The position numbers were made by a program, and so were the translations under genes. Of a stretch of 64,000 bases of DNA, positions 20,872 to 32,500 are shown piece after piece (the stretch's first letter is position 1; each line of letters begins with the position of its first letter). The notes beneath the pieces are model-generated. The model was not told the origin of the DNA. It worked only from the letters and a program-made list of their open reading frames with translations, and ran no database searches. The stretch comes from Phytomonas francai (taxonomy: Eukaryota; Euglenozoa; Kinetoplastea; Trypanosomatida; Trypanosomatidae). The DNA lies in NCBI GenBank assembly GCA_001766655.1, contig MJCC01000017.1:89595-153594 (forward strand), given 5' to 3'.

Positions 20872-22173
20872 TTAATAAAAGTCTTCGTACGTAAACTCAA
20901 TCGATTCCTCTTCATTGCCTTTTCCATCCTGCGCAGCAGGCGTGGCGGTGGTTGGGGGGGATGCCGCTGCCTTCGGGTGACCCCCTTCCAAAGGAATCCC
21001 CCCTTCCGCACCGCCGTCGCTGCTATTCTCCTGGTCCAAGAGAAACGCGGCTGAGGTCAAACCGCGAGGCTGAAATGCTTCCAGGTCGGCGCCCTCGTCG
21101 CTCCTTCGGCTTCCGCCTTTCATGGGGTGCTTGGCGAGGGCGGAGGCCCGGCGCTCCTCGCGCTCGATCGCGGTGGCGGCCTGGATGAAGTGGATCGCGG
21201 CGGAGATATCGCGATCGCCCATCCCGGCCTCCGAGGCGGCCCCCAGCATCCGCAGCGCGGAGTCCATCACGGGAAACTTCTCCTCCTCCTCTTCGCCGTT
21301 TCCCCCGCGCCCTGTCGAGCTCCCCTTCACGGCGGCGGCGGATTCGCTCAAGGAGGCGTCGAGCAGGGAGAGGTCCTCGAGGAGGTGGTCGACGGTGGCC
21401 CCGGAGGCGGGCGGGAGTTTATCCGGATTCCGCACGAGGTCCTGCATCGTCGGGGCGTTCCGCCGGAGCATCGTACTCGCGCCCCAGGACGCGTCGAGCA
21501 CCCGCAGGAGCCGCGCGTGGTCCTCGATGCCGAGGCGATTCGCGATCGTCATCGCCTCGGCGGCGGCCGCGTTGTGCGAGGCGACGAGGGCCTGCGAGAG
21601 GAGCTTCGCCGCGCTCCCCGCCCCGGCCTCCCCCCCCATGTGGTGGATGCCGTCCGCGTACATCCGGAAGATCGGCTGGAGCCGCTGGAAGGCCTCGGCG
21701 GCCCCCCCGACCATCAGCGTGAGCTGCCCGTTGAAGGCCGCCCGCGGGCTGCCGCTCATCGGGGCGTCCAGGAAAACGGCGCCGCGGCCCCGCGCGGCCG
21801 CCGCGGCCGCCCGCGAGAGCCCGACGTCGACCGTCGTGTGGTCGACGATGATTTGGCCGGGGCGGGCCTGCGGGAGGAGGGCGTCGGGGCCGTCCAAAAG
21901 CACCCCCGCGGCCGCCCCCCGGTCCGCGAGGACGAGGAGGAGGACATCGCACCAGGCGGCCATCGTCCGGTAGCGCTCGTGGAGCCGCATCGCGCAGGTC
22001 GCGCCGTCGACGCCGAGGTCCGCGGCGACCCGCCGCGCCTTCGCGGGCGAGCGGCTGTGGATTTGCAGGTAAAACGCCCCGCGGGCCTTGAAGGCGAGGT
22101 TGCGCAGGATGGGCACCCCCATATTCCCCATCCCCACCACCCCCACGTTCAACGAACGCTTCACCGACGCCAT
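20872..22173 (-). CDS. beta-hydroxyacid dehydrogenase family (HIBADH/GLYR1-like)
   Basis: 433 residues; the core enzyme is usually about 300. The N-terminal Rossmann fold has GVVGMGNMG (11-19), the dinucleotide signature with the family's G-x-M-G. DHTTVD and the substrate loop DAPMSGSPRAAFNGQLTLMV follow. GAGSAAKLLSQ carries the lysine expected to be catalytic. These enzymes oxidise 3-hydroxyacids such as 3-hydroxyisobutyrate with NAD(P)+. The insert before FPVMDSALRM is glycine- and glutamate-rich, and about 85 residues of acidic, disordered sequence extend the C-terminus, ending EFTYEDFY. No import signal is evident. Substrate unknown. The stop is TAA. Confidence 0.88.
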   Translation of the reverse strand: MASVKRSLNVGVVGMGNMGVPILRNLAFKARGAFYLQIHSRSPAKARRVAADLGVDGATCAMRLHERYRTMAAWCDVLLLVLADRGAAAGVLLDGPDALLPQARPGQIIVDHTTVDVGLSRAAAAAARGRGAVFLDAPMSGSPRAAFNGQLTLMVGGAAEAFQRLQPIFRMYADGIHHMGGEAGAGSAAKLLSQALVASHNAAAAEAMTIANRLGIEDHARLLRVLDASWGASTMLRRNAPTMQDLVRNPDKLPPASGATVDHLLEDLSLLDASLSESAAAVKGSSTGRGGNGEEEEEKFPVMDSALRMLGAASEAGMGDRDISAAIHFIQAATAIEREERRASALAKHPMKGGSRRSDEGADLEAFQPRGLTSAAFLLDQENSSDGGAEGGIPLEGGHPKAAASPPTTATPAAQDGKGNEEESIEFTYEDFY

Positions 22174-22661
22174 TCACGCGATCCAGACGAAAGGGCGTGT
22201 GTGTGGGGGGGGGGGGAGGGGGGGGCGGGAGCCGTCTCAGTCCGATCCTATCTAATATTCCTTCTTCTTCTCCCCAGCATCACGAAAAGAAAAAGAAGAA
22301 AGAAAAGACAGTAAAAGTCAACAATTGAGGGTCAAGCTTTGAAACACACATCCACCTTTCTCTCTCTACCCAATAATCCGATCCTCATCAGGGCAATCGC
22401 TACATGCGGAAATGATTGACGAACACGTAAGAGAACACAATCCTCCTCCTTTTCTTTAAGCTAAAAAAGGTAGGACCCCACCATGAACATACCCCGACCA
22501 TTTTATTCCTTATAAACATGACAGTTTTTTTTTTTAATGGGTATGTTACTTTTTTATACTTTAAGGTAAAATCATTAAAAGCCCAAAAATTCACAGAACC
22601 CACACCTAGGAGTAATTCTGTACTTCAAAATACACCTTTGCCTTTTTTTTTTGATCAATTG
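22174..22661. other. spacer between dehydrogenase and Sec61 gamma
   Basis: Carries the dehydrogenase leader signals and the Sec61 gamma 3' UTR. No gene seen. Confidence 0.6.
22268..22320 (-). promoter_or_regulatory. probable trans-splice acceptor for the dehydrogenase mRNA
   Basis: On the minus strand a long pyrimidine tract (CTGTCTTTTCTTTCTTC and on) is followed by GGGGAG near 22270, about 95 nt before the ATG. A C-rich stretch including a 12-C run lies between this AG and the ATG, inside the presumed 5' UTR. Confidence 0.45.
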
Positions 22662-22871
22662 CTAAGCCGCGAGGATGACGTTGTTGATTGGGATAAATAT
22701 TAGCTTAATAAAGAAGCCCAGGAATCCCATCATTAGGAACCCAATGAGCGTCATGAAGGCTATATGCGTGAACTCGTTGTAGTTCGGCTTCTGGCATTTA
22801 CGAATGAGCATGCGGCTGTTCTTGAAGAAGACAGTTATGGGGTGGATGACAGCATCATCGATGTAGTCCAT
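22662..22871 (-). CDS. SEC61G: Sec61 gamma / SecE subunit of the ER translocon
   Basis: 69 residues, the normal size for this tail-anchored subunit. The amphipathic N-terminal helix is followed by RMLIRKCQKPNYNEF, the conserved cytosolic segment whose K-P-x-x-x-E-F pattern is diagnostic, and by one membrane helix (about 39-63). It forms the clamp around Sec61 alpha in co-translational import into the ER. The stop is TAG. Confidence 0.93.
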   Translation of the reverse strand: MDYIDDAVIHPITVFFKNSRMLIRKCQKPNYNEFTHIAFMTLIGFLMMGFLGFFIKLIFIPINNVILAA

Positions 22872-23709
22872 TTTCGCTTACCTAATCAGAGCTTTTTATT
22901 CTTTTTCGGATTTCTACTTCTCGGAGCTAAAACAACAATATAGAAACGAGCAAATAAATTCATATACCATCTTAACGCATGTTCTCGATGTCTACAGTTA
23001 TGGAACCTTTTTGTTTAAACGTATTCATTTTGGAGAACTCCAGATTCAAACCGGCGCACAAGCAAATTATATTTCAAACTCACAGGAAGAAGTAAATAAG
23101 AATATAAGGGATGATGTAAATCTATATTTAGGACTTTACGGTTAGCTTATTCCTGAACTTCCCCCCCCCGCCCCCCTATCCTTGTCTTCTCTTGATTACA
23201 ATTAAGGAGAGCCGAATGCGTGCTTATCGATAAAAATAAATAATATACGAAAAGCGTCTTGAAGTCGCACTAGATTTTTTCTAGCTTTTTTTTGTGGAAT
23301 AAATTCTATATTTTCTATATTTCACAGTAATACTTTCATGGGGAGTGTATTAAACGGAAGAAAAGCCTGCAATAGCGACACAAGCGGGAAAATTAATCAT
23401 AAAAGGAGACCCCTTACACTTTAAACAAACACGCCTTTGCTTGCACCTGGTTCATCTCATCCATACCCAACGAAAAACTTTTTGGTAAACAGGAAGCACT
23501 CTTGGGGAGTTCAATGGTCCCGAACACCTTCCACTACCAATCTACAAGCACAGAAGAACAACGCCCCTTTTCGATACTGCATACGTGTTTCTGCATGCCT
23601 GACAATTTATCCATAGTTATCCCCCCCCCCCCCCTCCTTGCGTCCTCTCTCTTTTACAGTACGGATGAGTTTTATATTATTCTCCTCTTCCCCTCTCTTC
23701 CGGCAGCGC
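22872..23709. other. spacer with poly-C tracts
   Basis: C-rich runs on the plus strand at about 23161-23176 and 23621-23637; the latter is just downstream of the oxygenase stop. No gene seen. Confidence 0.6.
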
Positions 23710-24978
23710 TCAGTGCGTCGGCATGAGGTCCCCGGCGAGGAAGCTGTCCTGGGCGTCCGTCGCGGGGTTCTCATCCTGCTGGAGGAGTGGCTCGATGCGG
23801 GCGTCGTGGTCGGGCATCGCGAAGAAGACGATACTGCACCGCCCCTGTCCCTTCGCGACGTTCTTCACGCGGTGTGGGGTGGCCTCGATAAGGCCGCCGG
23901 ACCACCGCTCGAGAAAGACCCCGGCGTTCACGAGCAGCGCGTCCTCGAGGACGGGGACGGCAACGAAGCTCTCGCGCGCGTCGTCCCAGACCTCCAGCCC
24001 GCCCATGGAGTCCTGTGCGAGGAGGGTGATCGTGCTGAGGTCTTTGTGCGGGTCCAGCCGCGAGATGGGCTCGCCCTGCCCGTCCTCCTCGTCGTTCGCC
24101 GTTGACAACGGCTGTGTTCGCGCGCCTTTCCGGCGGAGGACGCGGACCCCGCCCGGGTTCTGCGCGGACTGCGCGCCCTGAATCGCGACCCCCTGCCGAA
24201 CCCGCGTCGCGTGCCCGAGCCGCGGGTAGTACTTCGCCTGCAGATCGCAGTCCCGCTTGTCGTGGAAGGGGGTGAAGTAGTCGAGGTCGTAGTCCTGCCC
24301 GGGGTCGACCCCGCCAGTCGGGATCGAGGGCCGGATCCCGAGCCCGCAGCTCACGTGCCGCAGCACGTCGAGACTCACGGCCGCGCAGAGCTCGTAGTAG
24401 GCCACCAGCATGTCCTTGAAGTCGGACATAAAGTTGCTGTGCAGGCCCGCGGCGGGCTCGTTGGCGTGGTTGAGCAGGACCTCCCAGGGGTTGCGGCGGC
24501 TGATCAGCGGGAGGTACTCGTGCTCCTCCCAGCCGCTCTGGACGTAGTAGGCCCGGCGGAGCTCCGCCGGCTCCGCGACGTCGTCGCGGCCGATCGAGAA
24601 GCAGTCGATCGCGTCGTCGACGCCGCTCGCGCCGACGTAGCGGTAGTAGCCGCGGAAGCCGTACGGCGTCCGGAGGCTCTCGAGTTCGTACTCCGAGAGC
24701 GGGGTCGGGGTGGGGTGGGGCCTCCCCCCGCGGTGGGGGGGGCCGGCGCGCGCGGCGGGCTCGCCCTGGGCGCGCAGGACGTACTGCTCGAAGAAGACGC
24801 GGCAGTCGCGGTGGAGCTGGTCGAGGATGGAGCGCTGGATGTAGGGGTGCTGGATGTAGCAGTAGCCGTGGGACTGCAGGGACTCGAGCAGGGCGTTGCT
24901 CGCGGACTCCGTCACATTTCCGGCGCCCCGCCCGATCTTGACTAGGGTGCCCCAACGCAGGGCAGTGCGACACAGCAT
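23710..24978 (-). CDS. 2-oxoglutarate/Fe(II)-dependent oxygenase (isopenicillin-N-synthase-like)
   Basis: 422 residues from the chosen start (MLCRTALRW); the frame is open to 25038, but those extra codons are serine- and proline-rich and include a poly-G/C run. The iron triad is visible: histidine and aspartate in RLDPHKDLSTITLL and the distal histidine in ATPHRVKN. An arginine-x-serine for 2-oxoglutarate follows in RCSIVFFAMPD. The N-terminal part (SHGYCYIQHPYI and helices) matches the DIOX_N region of plant-type 2OG oxygenases. About 50 residues of low-complexity sequence are inserted before the HxD motif. Substrate unknown. The stop is TGA, one of few here; a TAA follows 12 codons later in frame. 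Confidence 0.88.
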   Translation of the reverse strand: MLCRTALRWGTLVKIGRGAGNVTESASNALLESLQSHGYCYIQHPYIQRSILDQLHRDCRVFFEQYVLRAQGEPAARAGPPHRGGRPHPTPTPLSEYELESLRTPYGFRGYYRYVGASGVDDAIDCFSIGRDDVAEPAELRRAYYVQSGWEEHEYLPLISRRNPWEVLLNHANEPAAGLHSNFMSDFKDMLVAYYELCAAVSLDVLRHVSCGLGIRPSIPTGGVDPGQDYDLDYFTPFHDKRDCDLQAKYYPRLGHATRVRQGVAIQGAQSAQNPGGVRVLRRKGARTQPLSTANDEEDGQGEPISRLDPHKDLSTITLLAQDSMGGLEVWDDARESFVAVPVLEDALLVNAGVFLERWSGGLIEATPHRVKNVAKGQGRCSIVFFAMPDHDARIEPLLQQDENPATDAQDSFLAGDLMPTH

Positions 24979-26215
24979 CACGCTTGGCTTTTCTTCAGGG
25001 GGGGGGGGGAAGGACAAAGAGGAGGAAGAAGAACACAAATAGAAGAAACCCCGGTGGGGAGGGAATAGGGACCGTCAAGGATGCCTGGATGGGCACAAAA
25101 GAGGGAAAAGACGCCCTGGATGAATCCGGTTTGGGAACCCTGTTAAACTACTGATCTCTTTTTTTTTTTTTGTGGTTGATGGCGTTATGGATTTAGAGAA
25201 GACGGCCGTGCGGCTGAGGTTTCCGCTCCTTGCGGACAAAATTAGAAAAACACACACTCGATTATATCGTTTAGTTACAGTTCAGAGGGTAATGATTTTA
25301 CATTTTTTTCGTTTTTTTTTTTTTTTATGTGCATTGTATTGCTCAAAGGGGTGGGATAACGTTAGATGATATGCTAGGCTGGTTGACTTTTCAAACCAAT
25401 CACATCACATTCACAGCAATCAGATGAGCCTCAGTATGCCATTTCACATTCTGTGGCATTACCAAACTGAGATGAATGCAACAGGCAACCTGCGTTTAAG
25501 CAAAACGAGCAGACAAATAAAAAAGATAAGCAAATACATATAGTTTCGCTTTATTTTGTCAGGTGTATATCTCATCTCATTTTTGATATCACTTCTCCAT
25601 ATTCTAGACCAGATGATGCGCTGTACTCGTCTTTTCTAGCGCCGTTCGCTTGCAGCGAGGGCCAGATGGAGGGGAAAGAGAATGGTCGAGCTCCAGAATG
25701 CGGAAAGCTGAGGCCTATTCATTGCGACATCAATTACATTCACGGAGGATTCTCATTCTCGACATTTTTCCTTTTCTTATCGTGGAGCCTTTTTCGGTCA
25801 CTAAACACCTTTGGAAAACGGGGGAAAATAGGTATGAGTAAACTACTAAAAGGATAGAAAAAGGTGCAATAGTGCTAAATTAAGAGTACCGATTAGAACC
25901 ACAAGGCCCTGAACGCGTTAACACATACCCGCGGGACGGAATGGCTCCTCATGCCCCGCCAAAGGGTTTGGATGGAAATTATTTTGATAGGCATCATTGA
26001 CATCGGAATTTTTATACATAAATGGTCATAATGATAATAATAATAATATGTCGATGCATAATACATAGCTACATAAATGATGAAGCTGTGACAACTTTGT
26101 CAAGGAATGCTGCATTTTTCACTTTATACATTAATTGAGGTCATTTCACTTTACTTTCATTCCCTCTTCCTTAGAAATGGTAAAGTTTCCTCTTCACAAC
26201 AAGTAACACGCCCTC

Positions 26216-26258
<43 letters not shown>

Positions 26259-26506
26259 AGAAGACGTTACACAGGCACAACACCCTTTCATGGCGTCCCA
26301 ATCTTGTCAGAGGGAACAACAAAAATAAAAATAAAATAAAAAAAAGGAACACCATGTATGTACTTATTTTTTTCTGAATTAGTATTATTAAATCTACGCT
26401 ATGATAGGAGAAAGCGAGCAACAGTACGGCATGGCGGCGCCTCGGAAAAGAAGAAGCGTCGACAAAGCAGCGGAAGAAGGGATGGGGGGAATCGCGTGAG
26501 CGCGGG
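24979..26506. other. 1.5-kb spacer with (CT)n(TA)n
   Basis: Joined microsatellites: (CT)n about 26215-26237 and (TA)n about 26237-26255. Plus-strand open frames at 25650-25857 run against the gene direction and have no support. Confidence 0.6.
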
Positions 26507-29500
26507 TTAGTCGGTGCTGCCGAGCAGGCAGACGCCGTGCATCCGCCAGTACGCGTCGTCCTCGGCGACGGGGAGTTGGACGTCGAAGATCCAGTGGATG
26601 TCGGACCGCGTGGGGTATTTGTAGACCGGGCAGCGGTAGTACTCCTGCTTCACCCGCCGCTCCTTGACGGCGGCGGCGCCCGGCTTGGCGGGGAGGGCCG
26701 CCTGCGGGGCCGGCGCGTCCTTGTTGACCGCGGAGATGAGCAGCATCGGGAGATCGCGGAAGAGGTCGCCGGGGAGCGGGTCCTTGAGCCGCCGGTTCGT
26801 CTTATCCCACATCGCGCCCTCGAGGAAGAGGCCGTGGACGACGACCTCGCCGCGCTCGGTGCGGAGGTCCTCGGGCTTGTTCTCCTGCCCGGGCCGGTAC
26901 TCGGAGGAGCGGACCTCGGTGCGGGTCTCGACCTTGTCGAGGGCCCACGGGACGGCCTCCCCGGCGTGGCTCCGGGTGATCTCCTGCCGGACGGAGGTCA
27001 GAAAGCCCTGGGGGTTGAAGAAGCCCGCGAGCCAGTAGACGGGCGGGCGGCCCGCGCAGGCCCAGCCGTTCAGCTGCTCATACCGCTGGACCAGCTCGCG
27101 AATCCAGAGCGCGATGTTCGGCGAGGGCCAGCCCGCGGCCACCCAGAGCGGCGGCACGCGCGCGTCGTAGAGGTTGTCGAGGGCGTCCTGGAGGGCGGGG
27201 GTAAGGATGATGGTGCCGGCAACCGCGAGTTTGAGGTCCTGGCAGGTCCGCCGGACGGTCTGGAGCGTCCGCGCGAGCCGGTCGATCTCCTGCCCGGCGA
27301 AGATGGACAGGGGCTGGCGGTCGCTGAGGTGCGGGCCCCGGTCCACCGCCCACGTCGCGGGCAGGAGCTTGAGGTACTGGTCGGCCATCTGCAGGACCTT
27401 CTCCTCGCGGGTGATCCCGCCGGTCGTGATCGCGCCGCGGGGCTGCACGTCGAGGATCGTCGCGAGCACCTCCTGCGCCTGCCGCGTGCGGTAGGTGATG
27501 TCCTGGTTGGAGTGCATCTGAAAGACCTCCGGGGTGTCGATGTCCGGGTAGGTCTCCCGGATGAACTCGCGGTGCTTGTTGATGTCGTCGAAGAGCGGGA
27601 TCGCGTAGCCGGGGTAGAACTCGGTCATCTCCTTCCCGTCCTTGCACCGGTCCGGGTTCGTGATGTGGAGGTCGTAGAGGAACTCGGTGATGGCCTTGAA
27701 GAGCGCGCGGTCGTTGTTGTCGGTGATGCGGCCGCCGTACTGGATGTCGGAGACCATATAGCAGACGGTGTCCCGGTTCACCGGGTTCCGCATCTGCTCC
27801 CCAATGGTCGTCATGTGGTTGATCAGGAACTGCACCGAGGCCGTCCAGTCGCCCTGGTTGAACTCGTACGGGACGCTGAAGCCGATCGGGCCGAACTTCC
27901 GCCGCTCCACCACGAGCGAGTGCAGGAAGCACTGCGTGAAGAGCATCGGACGCCACTCCGGCCGGCGGAACATCTCGAGGTAGTCCTGGGACATCCAGGA
28001 GTAGGTCCGGATGAGCCCCGCCTTGATCCCCTGCGGGGGCTCGTTCGTGAGCTTGATCGACATCTGCAGGAGCCCGATCGGGACCGAGTTGTGCGGCTCC
28101 GAGGTGATCCACAGACGGGCCTCCTCGTGGATCTCCGGCTTCCGCTCGCCTTGCTGCGCGGGCATCATCTGCAGTCGTAGTTTCTCCTCCAGCTGGATCA
28201 GGAAGGGCAGGCCGAGATGGCAGTTCTGGAGGAGCGCCCAGTCCCCGTTCGCCCAGGCGACGTTCACGATGTTCATCGCCGCGACCTCCTGGCCCTGCCC
28301 CATCGAGATGGGGTAGATCTTCTTCTTCAGCTTCTTCGCGGAGGCCTCGATGAGGGTCGTCGGGTCGGAGCCCTGCGAGAGCAGGAAGAAGATCGGGGTG
28401 ACCCCCGTCGTCTCCTCAACCACGTCCAGCAGCTCCAGCAGCTGCGGCTCCGCGAACTCCTTGCCGAGGATCTGCGAGACGTACTGCGTGGCTGCGAGCA
28501 TCGTGCGGTCCTCGCGCAGCGCGCGCACCAACACCAGCCGCTCAAAGGCGTCGATCTTGTCGTTGATATCGGGCACCACCTGCGTTTCGATCGCCTCCGA
28601 CTCGATAAACTGCCGCCACTGCTGCTCATTGCGCGTGATGAGGTCGGGCAGCTGCTTGAAGGCCCGCGGGACCTGCTGCGCGACGGCGTTGATGTTCGCC
28701 CAGACCTTGTCCTTAATCCAGCCAAACGGCTTCACGCGGTCGACCTGGATCGCCCCGCCGCCCTTGAGCAGGACCTCGAAGGCCGCGTTGTCGAGCCGCC
28801 CGGCCTTGATTTCGATTTTGCAGGCCATGAGCAACACAAAGAGAAGCCGGTGCTTCGAGAAGAGCATCCGGATGATGTACTTGAAGACGGCCTGCATGAG
28901 GTACTCAATGATGATCGCGATGCGCTTCGTGGTGAGGGCGTGGTGGTCGGACTTGAGGATCGCGTTATCGAAGACGCCGTTGAACTGGACGAGGGAGGTC
29001 TGGTACATATGGCTCACGAGGGACATCTGCACCACCAGGAAGTAAAGCACGGCGCCGCGGCAGGCGACCGAGCGATACTCCTCACAGGCGCCCGCGATGC
29101 GCTTCTTCGTTTCGAAGGCCGTCGCGAGCTTCTCCGCGATCTCCGCCGAGGCGTCTTTGGTCTCCTGGAGCGTGTTAATCAGCACCACGTTGTCGATGAG
29201 GTTGCCCTGCGACCCGCTCAGCTGCTTTAGCAGGCGATCCTCGAGGTCCTTGCGGCGCTTCTCGTTGCTGTTGATATCCTCGTTCAGCTTGGCGCTCTCC
29301 TCGTTGAGCTCGGCCTTCTCGCGGCTGATGACGTGCGAGAGGAGCTGCTGCTCGAGACCCTCCATGGTTACGGTGAAGTCGATCACAAGACACTTCGCGA
29401 AGAGCTCCGGCGTGAAATTCGGGTTTGGCAGCTTGGTCGCCATGAACATCGTGAATTTGTCGTTGTAGGTCATCTCCTCGCCGTTGATTCGGATGATCTG

Positions 29501-32500
29501 CGTTTTGCCGCTCCGCCCGATCTGCTTTTCGAGCACCGGGTCAATCATCGGATCGATTTCCTCGGGCACGTTTTCGATAATGAGCGCGCCGCCCTTGTCC
29601 ATCAGCTCCTGCAGATGATTCGAGAAGCTCCGGTCGGCCATCTGGACGAGCCGATTGAGCTGGGATTCGGACCGCTTGCGAATCCAGTTCAGGGCCTGCC
29701 CCTGGGGATCAATCATGAGTGGGAACTTGGAGCTGGTGGTGATCATGATGGCGTTTTGCACGGAGTGGCTATCCGCCGGGAGGCCTTCGAGTTGCCAGTC
29801 CGCGATGGTGGTCTCGTCGACGAGGAATTTGACGATATTGATGTCCGGGGTTACCGGAATTTCCAGCTGCTTGCACTTGGGGTAGAAGTACTCGTAGAGC
29901 AGCTGCGTGCGGAATTCGGAGTTGAAGGGCCCGCAGTAGCTGATGAAGGCGCAGCTGAGGGCAACGTCACCGACGAGGCGCGTGATGAGGGTTTTAAACT
30001 CATTGCTCTGCTGCGTCCACCGCTCTCGCTCGCCGGAAAGGGCTTCAATCAGGCCATTCGCGCTATCCATCCGCTGCTTTGTTCGCATCGCGTCGTCCTC
30101 CAGGGCCTTCTTCTTCGTGTTCTCGGTCGCGAGCTGGGTGTTGAACTCGCGGACCTCGGCGGTCACCCGCGCGAGCTCCTGCTCCTGCTCCTCCTTCTTC
30201 TTGTTCGCGCCTCGGAGCTTGATGGTAGCGATGCGCAGGGCCTCCTTCTTTGGAGCCACGATTTTCGCGATGTTGATGTACTTGTACATGCTGCTCACCC
30301 ACGTGCAGAGGCCGGCGACATTCCCGCAGGCCTTCCGCGCCGCGTCCGCGGTAAACCCCTCCATCCAGAGGTAGGGCAGCAGCAGCTCGCAGGTCTCCTC
30401 GTTGATGTTATCCTTTCGGGTCTGCCCGAAGTCCTTGAGGAGGTCCAGCGTCGAGGTATCTGAGGCGAGCTGGCGGCCGCTGAAATCCCACGAATCCGTG
30501 ATCCAGAGCGACCCCTTCACCACTTCGCAGCCCGGGACGAGGAGCGGGCGGTGCAGGAGCACCGATACGGCATCGAAAATGCGCTTAATCAGCGCCGGCG
30601 GGTTCGCGAGCTTCTTCAACGTCACGAAATCCTGCGAGGTGATCGAGTTGAGGGACTCGATCGCCTCGATGAGGGCGGGCTCGGCGGCCTCGAGGTCCTT
30701 CTTCGCCTCTGCCTCACCCTGCGCGACGATCGCGGCGTCGTTCGCGACGCTTTCCTTCACCAACTCCACCTCCGCCCGCTTCTTCTCCGCCTCCGCGGTG
30801 CGGATTTCGATCTCCTTCACGAGCGCATCGGTCTCCTTCCGCTTATTGCTCAGCAGCATCTCCTTTTCCTGGAGCTGCGTCCGCATCACCCGCACGTCCT
30901 CGGCGGCCTGGTGGAGTTTTTGGAGCCCGTTGTTGATCTTCATCGCCTCCTCGTCGAGCTGGCGGTACTTCTTCGCGTAGACGGCCGTGAAGGAGTCGAT
31001 GAAGCTGAGGTAGGACTTTGGCGTGCTGTAGACGGAGCGGCGGTAGCGCAGGAGGTACTCCTCGGAGCGCTCGAGCATGAGGGTGTGGATCTCCGCCATG
31101 AGCTCGACGAGCGCCGACCTCGTCTTGTTGTCGGTCGCCGCCTCGAAGGTTTTGATCGTGCGCGAGGAGACATCCAGCAGGGCCTGCTTCGGCCAGGGAA
31201 AGAACCAGTTGATGATGCAGGTCGAGACGAGCGCGGGGAACTTCCGCGCGCGCGTGCGGAACCGCTCCCCCACCGGCGAGAAGCAGAGTACGAAGTGAAG
31301 CCGCTCCCGCACGCGGTTAATGAAGTACTTCCACAAACTCTCACTCATATCCTCAAACTTCGCGTAGGGGTCTTTCTTCATGACGTTGCGAATTTCATTG
31401 ATGGCGGAGTCGCGCTGGTCGCTCGCGAAGAGCCCCGCAATCTCACCGTTGGAGAGAAAGGAGTTGATGTACTCGAGGAAGATCTCTTGCTTGATGTCGT
31501 TGTCGGTGAAGAGCATCATCACGGGGCGTTTGGTCGCGGCCGAGATGTATTGCTCACGAATCGAATCGAAAAGCTGGCTCACGCTGAAGCCTTTGGAGAT
31601 CATCAAGGTGGCGTAGTCGTAGTTGTTCACGAAGGCGGCGAGGCGAGCGAGGGACTGCTTGCCGCTACCCCCGACCCCGATGAGGAGGAGGTTCCCGCGC
31701 GGCAGCGAGAGACCGCGGGAAACACGGCAGACATTCTTGAGCGCCGCCTCAAACAGAACGAGGTTAAGCTTCCGAATCCGCCCCGCAGGGGTCTCGTTGT
31801 GGCTCTTCATCGCCGCCACCAGACGCTCCAAAATCACGCTCATCGACGGTGCTGGCTCGTAGATCCGAGGCGCGGGCTCCGCCAGCTCGCCTGTTTCGGG
31901 ATCGTAGATCGGGTCGCGCAGGAAGTTCGCCATGTAAATTGGCGCCTGCACCTGTTCCGCGAGATCCCGGTAGGGCGTACCGGCCAAATGTGTCGTAATG
32001 CACTCCTGGATGTGGCTGTCGAACCACTTCTTATCCTGCACGCTGTTCAGTTTATCGCTAAAGACCCGCGCACACTCATGCTTCCAAACCTGGAGCAACT
32101 TCAGAGGATCCGTGATGATTTCCCACGGCTTGCTCTGCGAACGCTTCTCTGGCCGATCGGGATCGGCGAACATCCCCGCAAGCATCACGCCTTGCGTGAT
32201 GTTGGAGAGATCACGGAGGTTAAAAAAGTAATGAAACTTGTCCGGGGTCGGCAGCATGCGCTTCACGATAGCCTCCCAGAAACTGATCGACATCGTCGTG
32301 AGCATCCGCGCGATGTCCTGCACCTCCTGCGAGTAGTTCGCATTGCAGAAACGTCCTTCATAGATGGTGCCGAAGATTTGCTGAATCCCGCTCTCCTCCG
32401 GGAGGGGAACGTTGAAGACGGAGAAGTGGCGTTTGAGGCGGTTCGGGATGTCGTTTTTGCCACCCGCGGGGTGCGACATCGCGGCCATAAAGTCCATCCC

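Noticed and set aside
26537..28180. 547-codon plus-strand frame, and others such as 34211-35839 and 30551-32506
   Set aside because: Antisense shadows of the GC-rich dynein gene; composition is H/R/L/D-rich with no domains.
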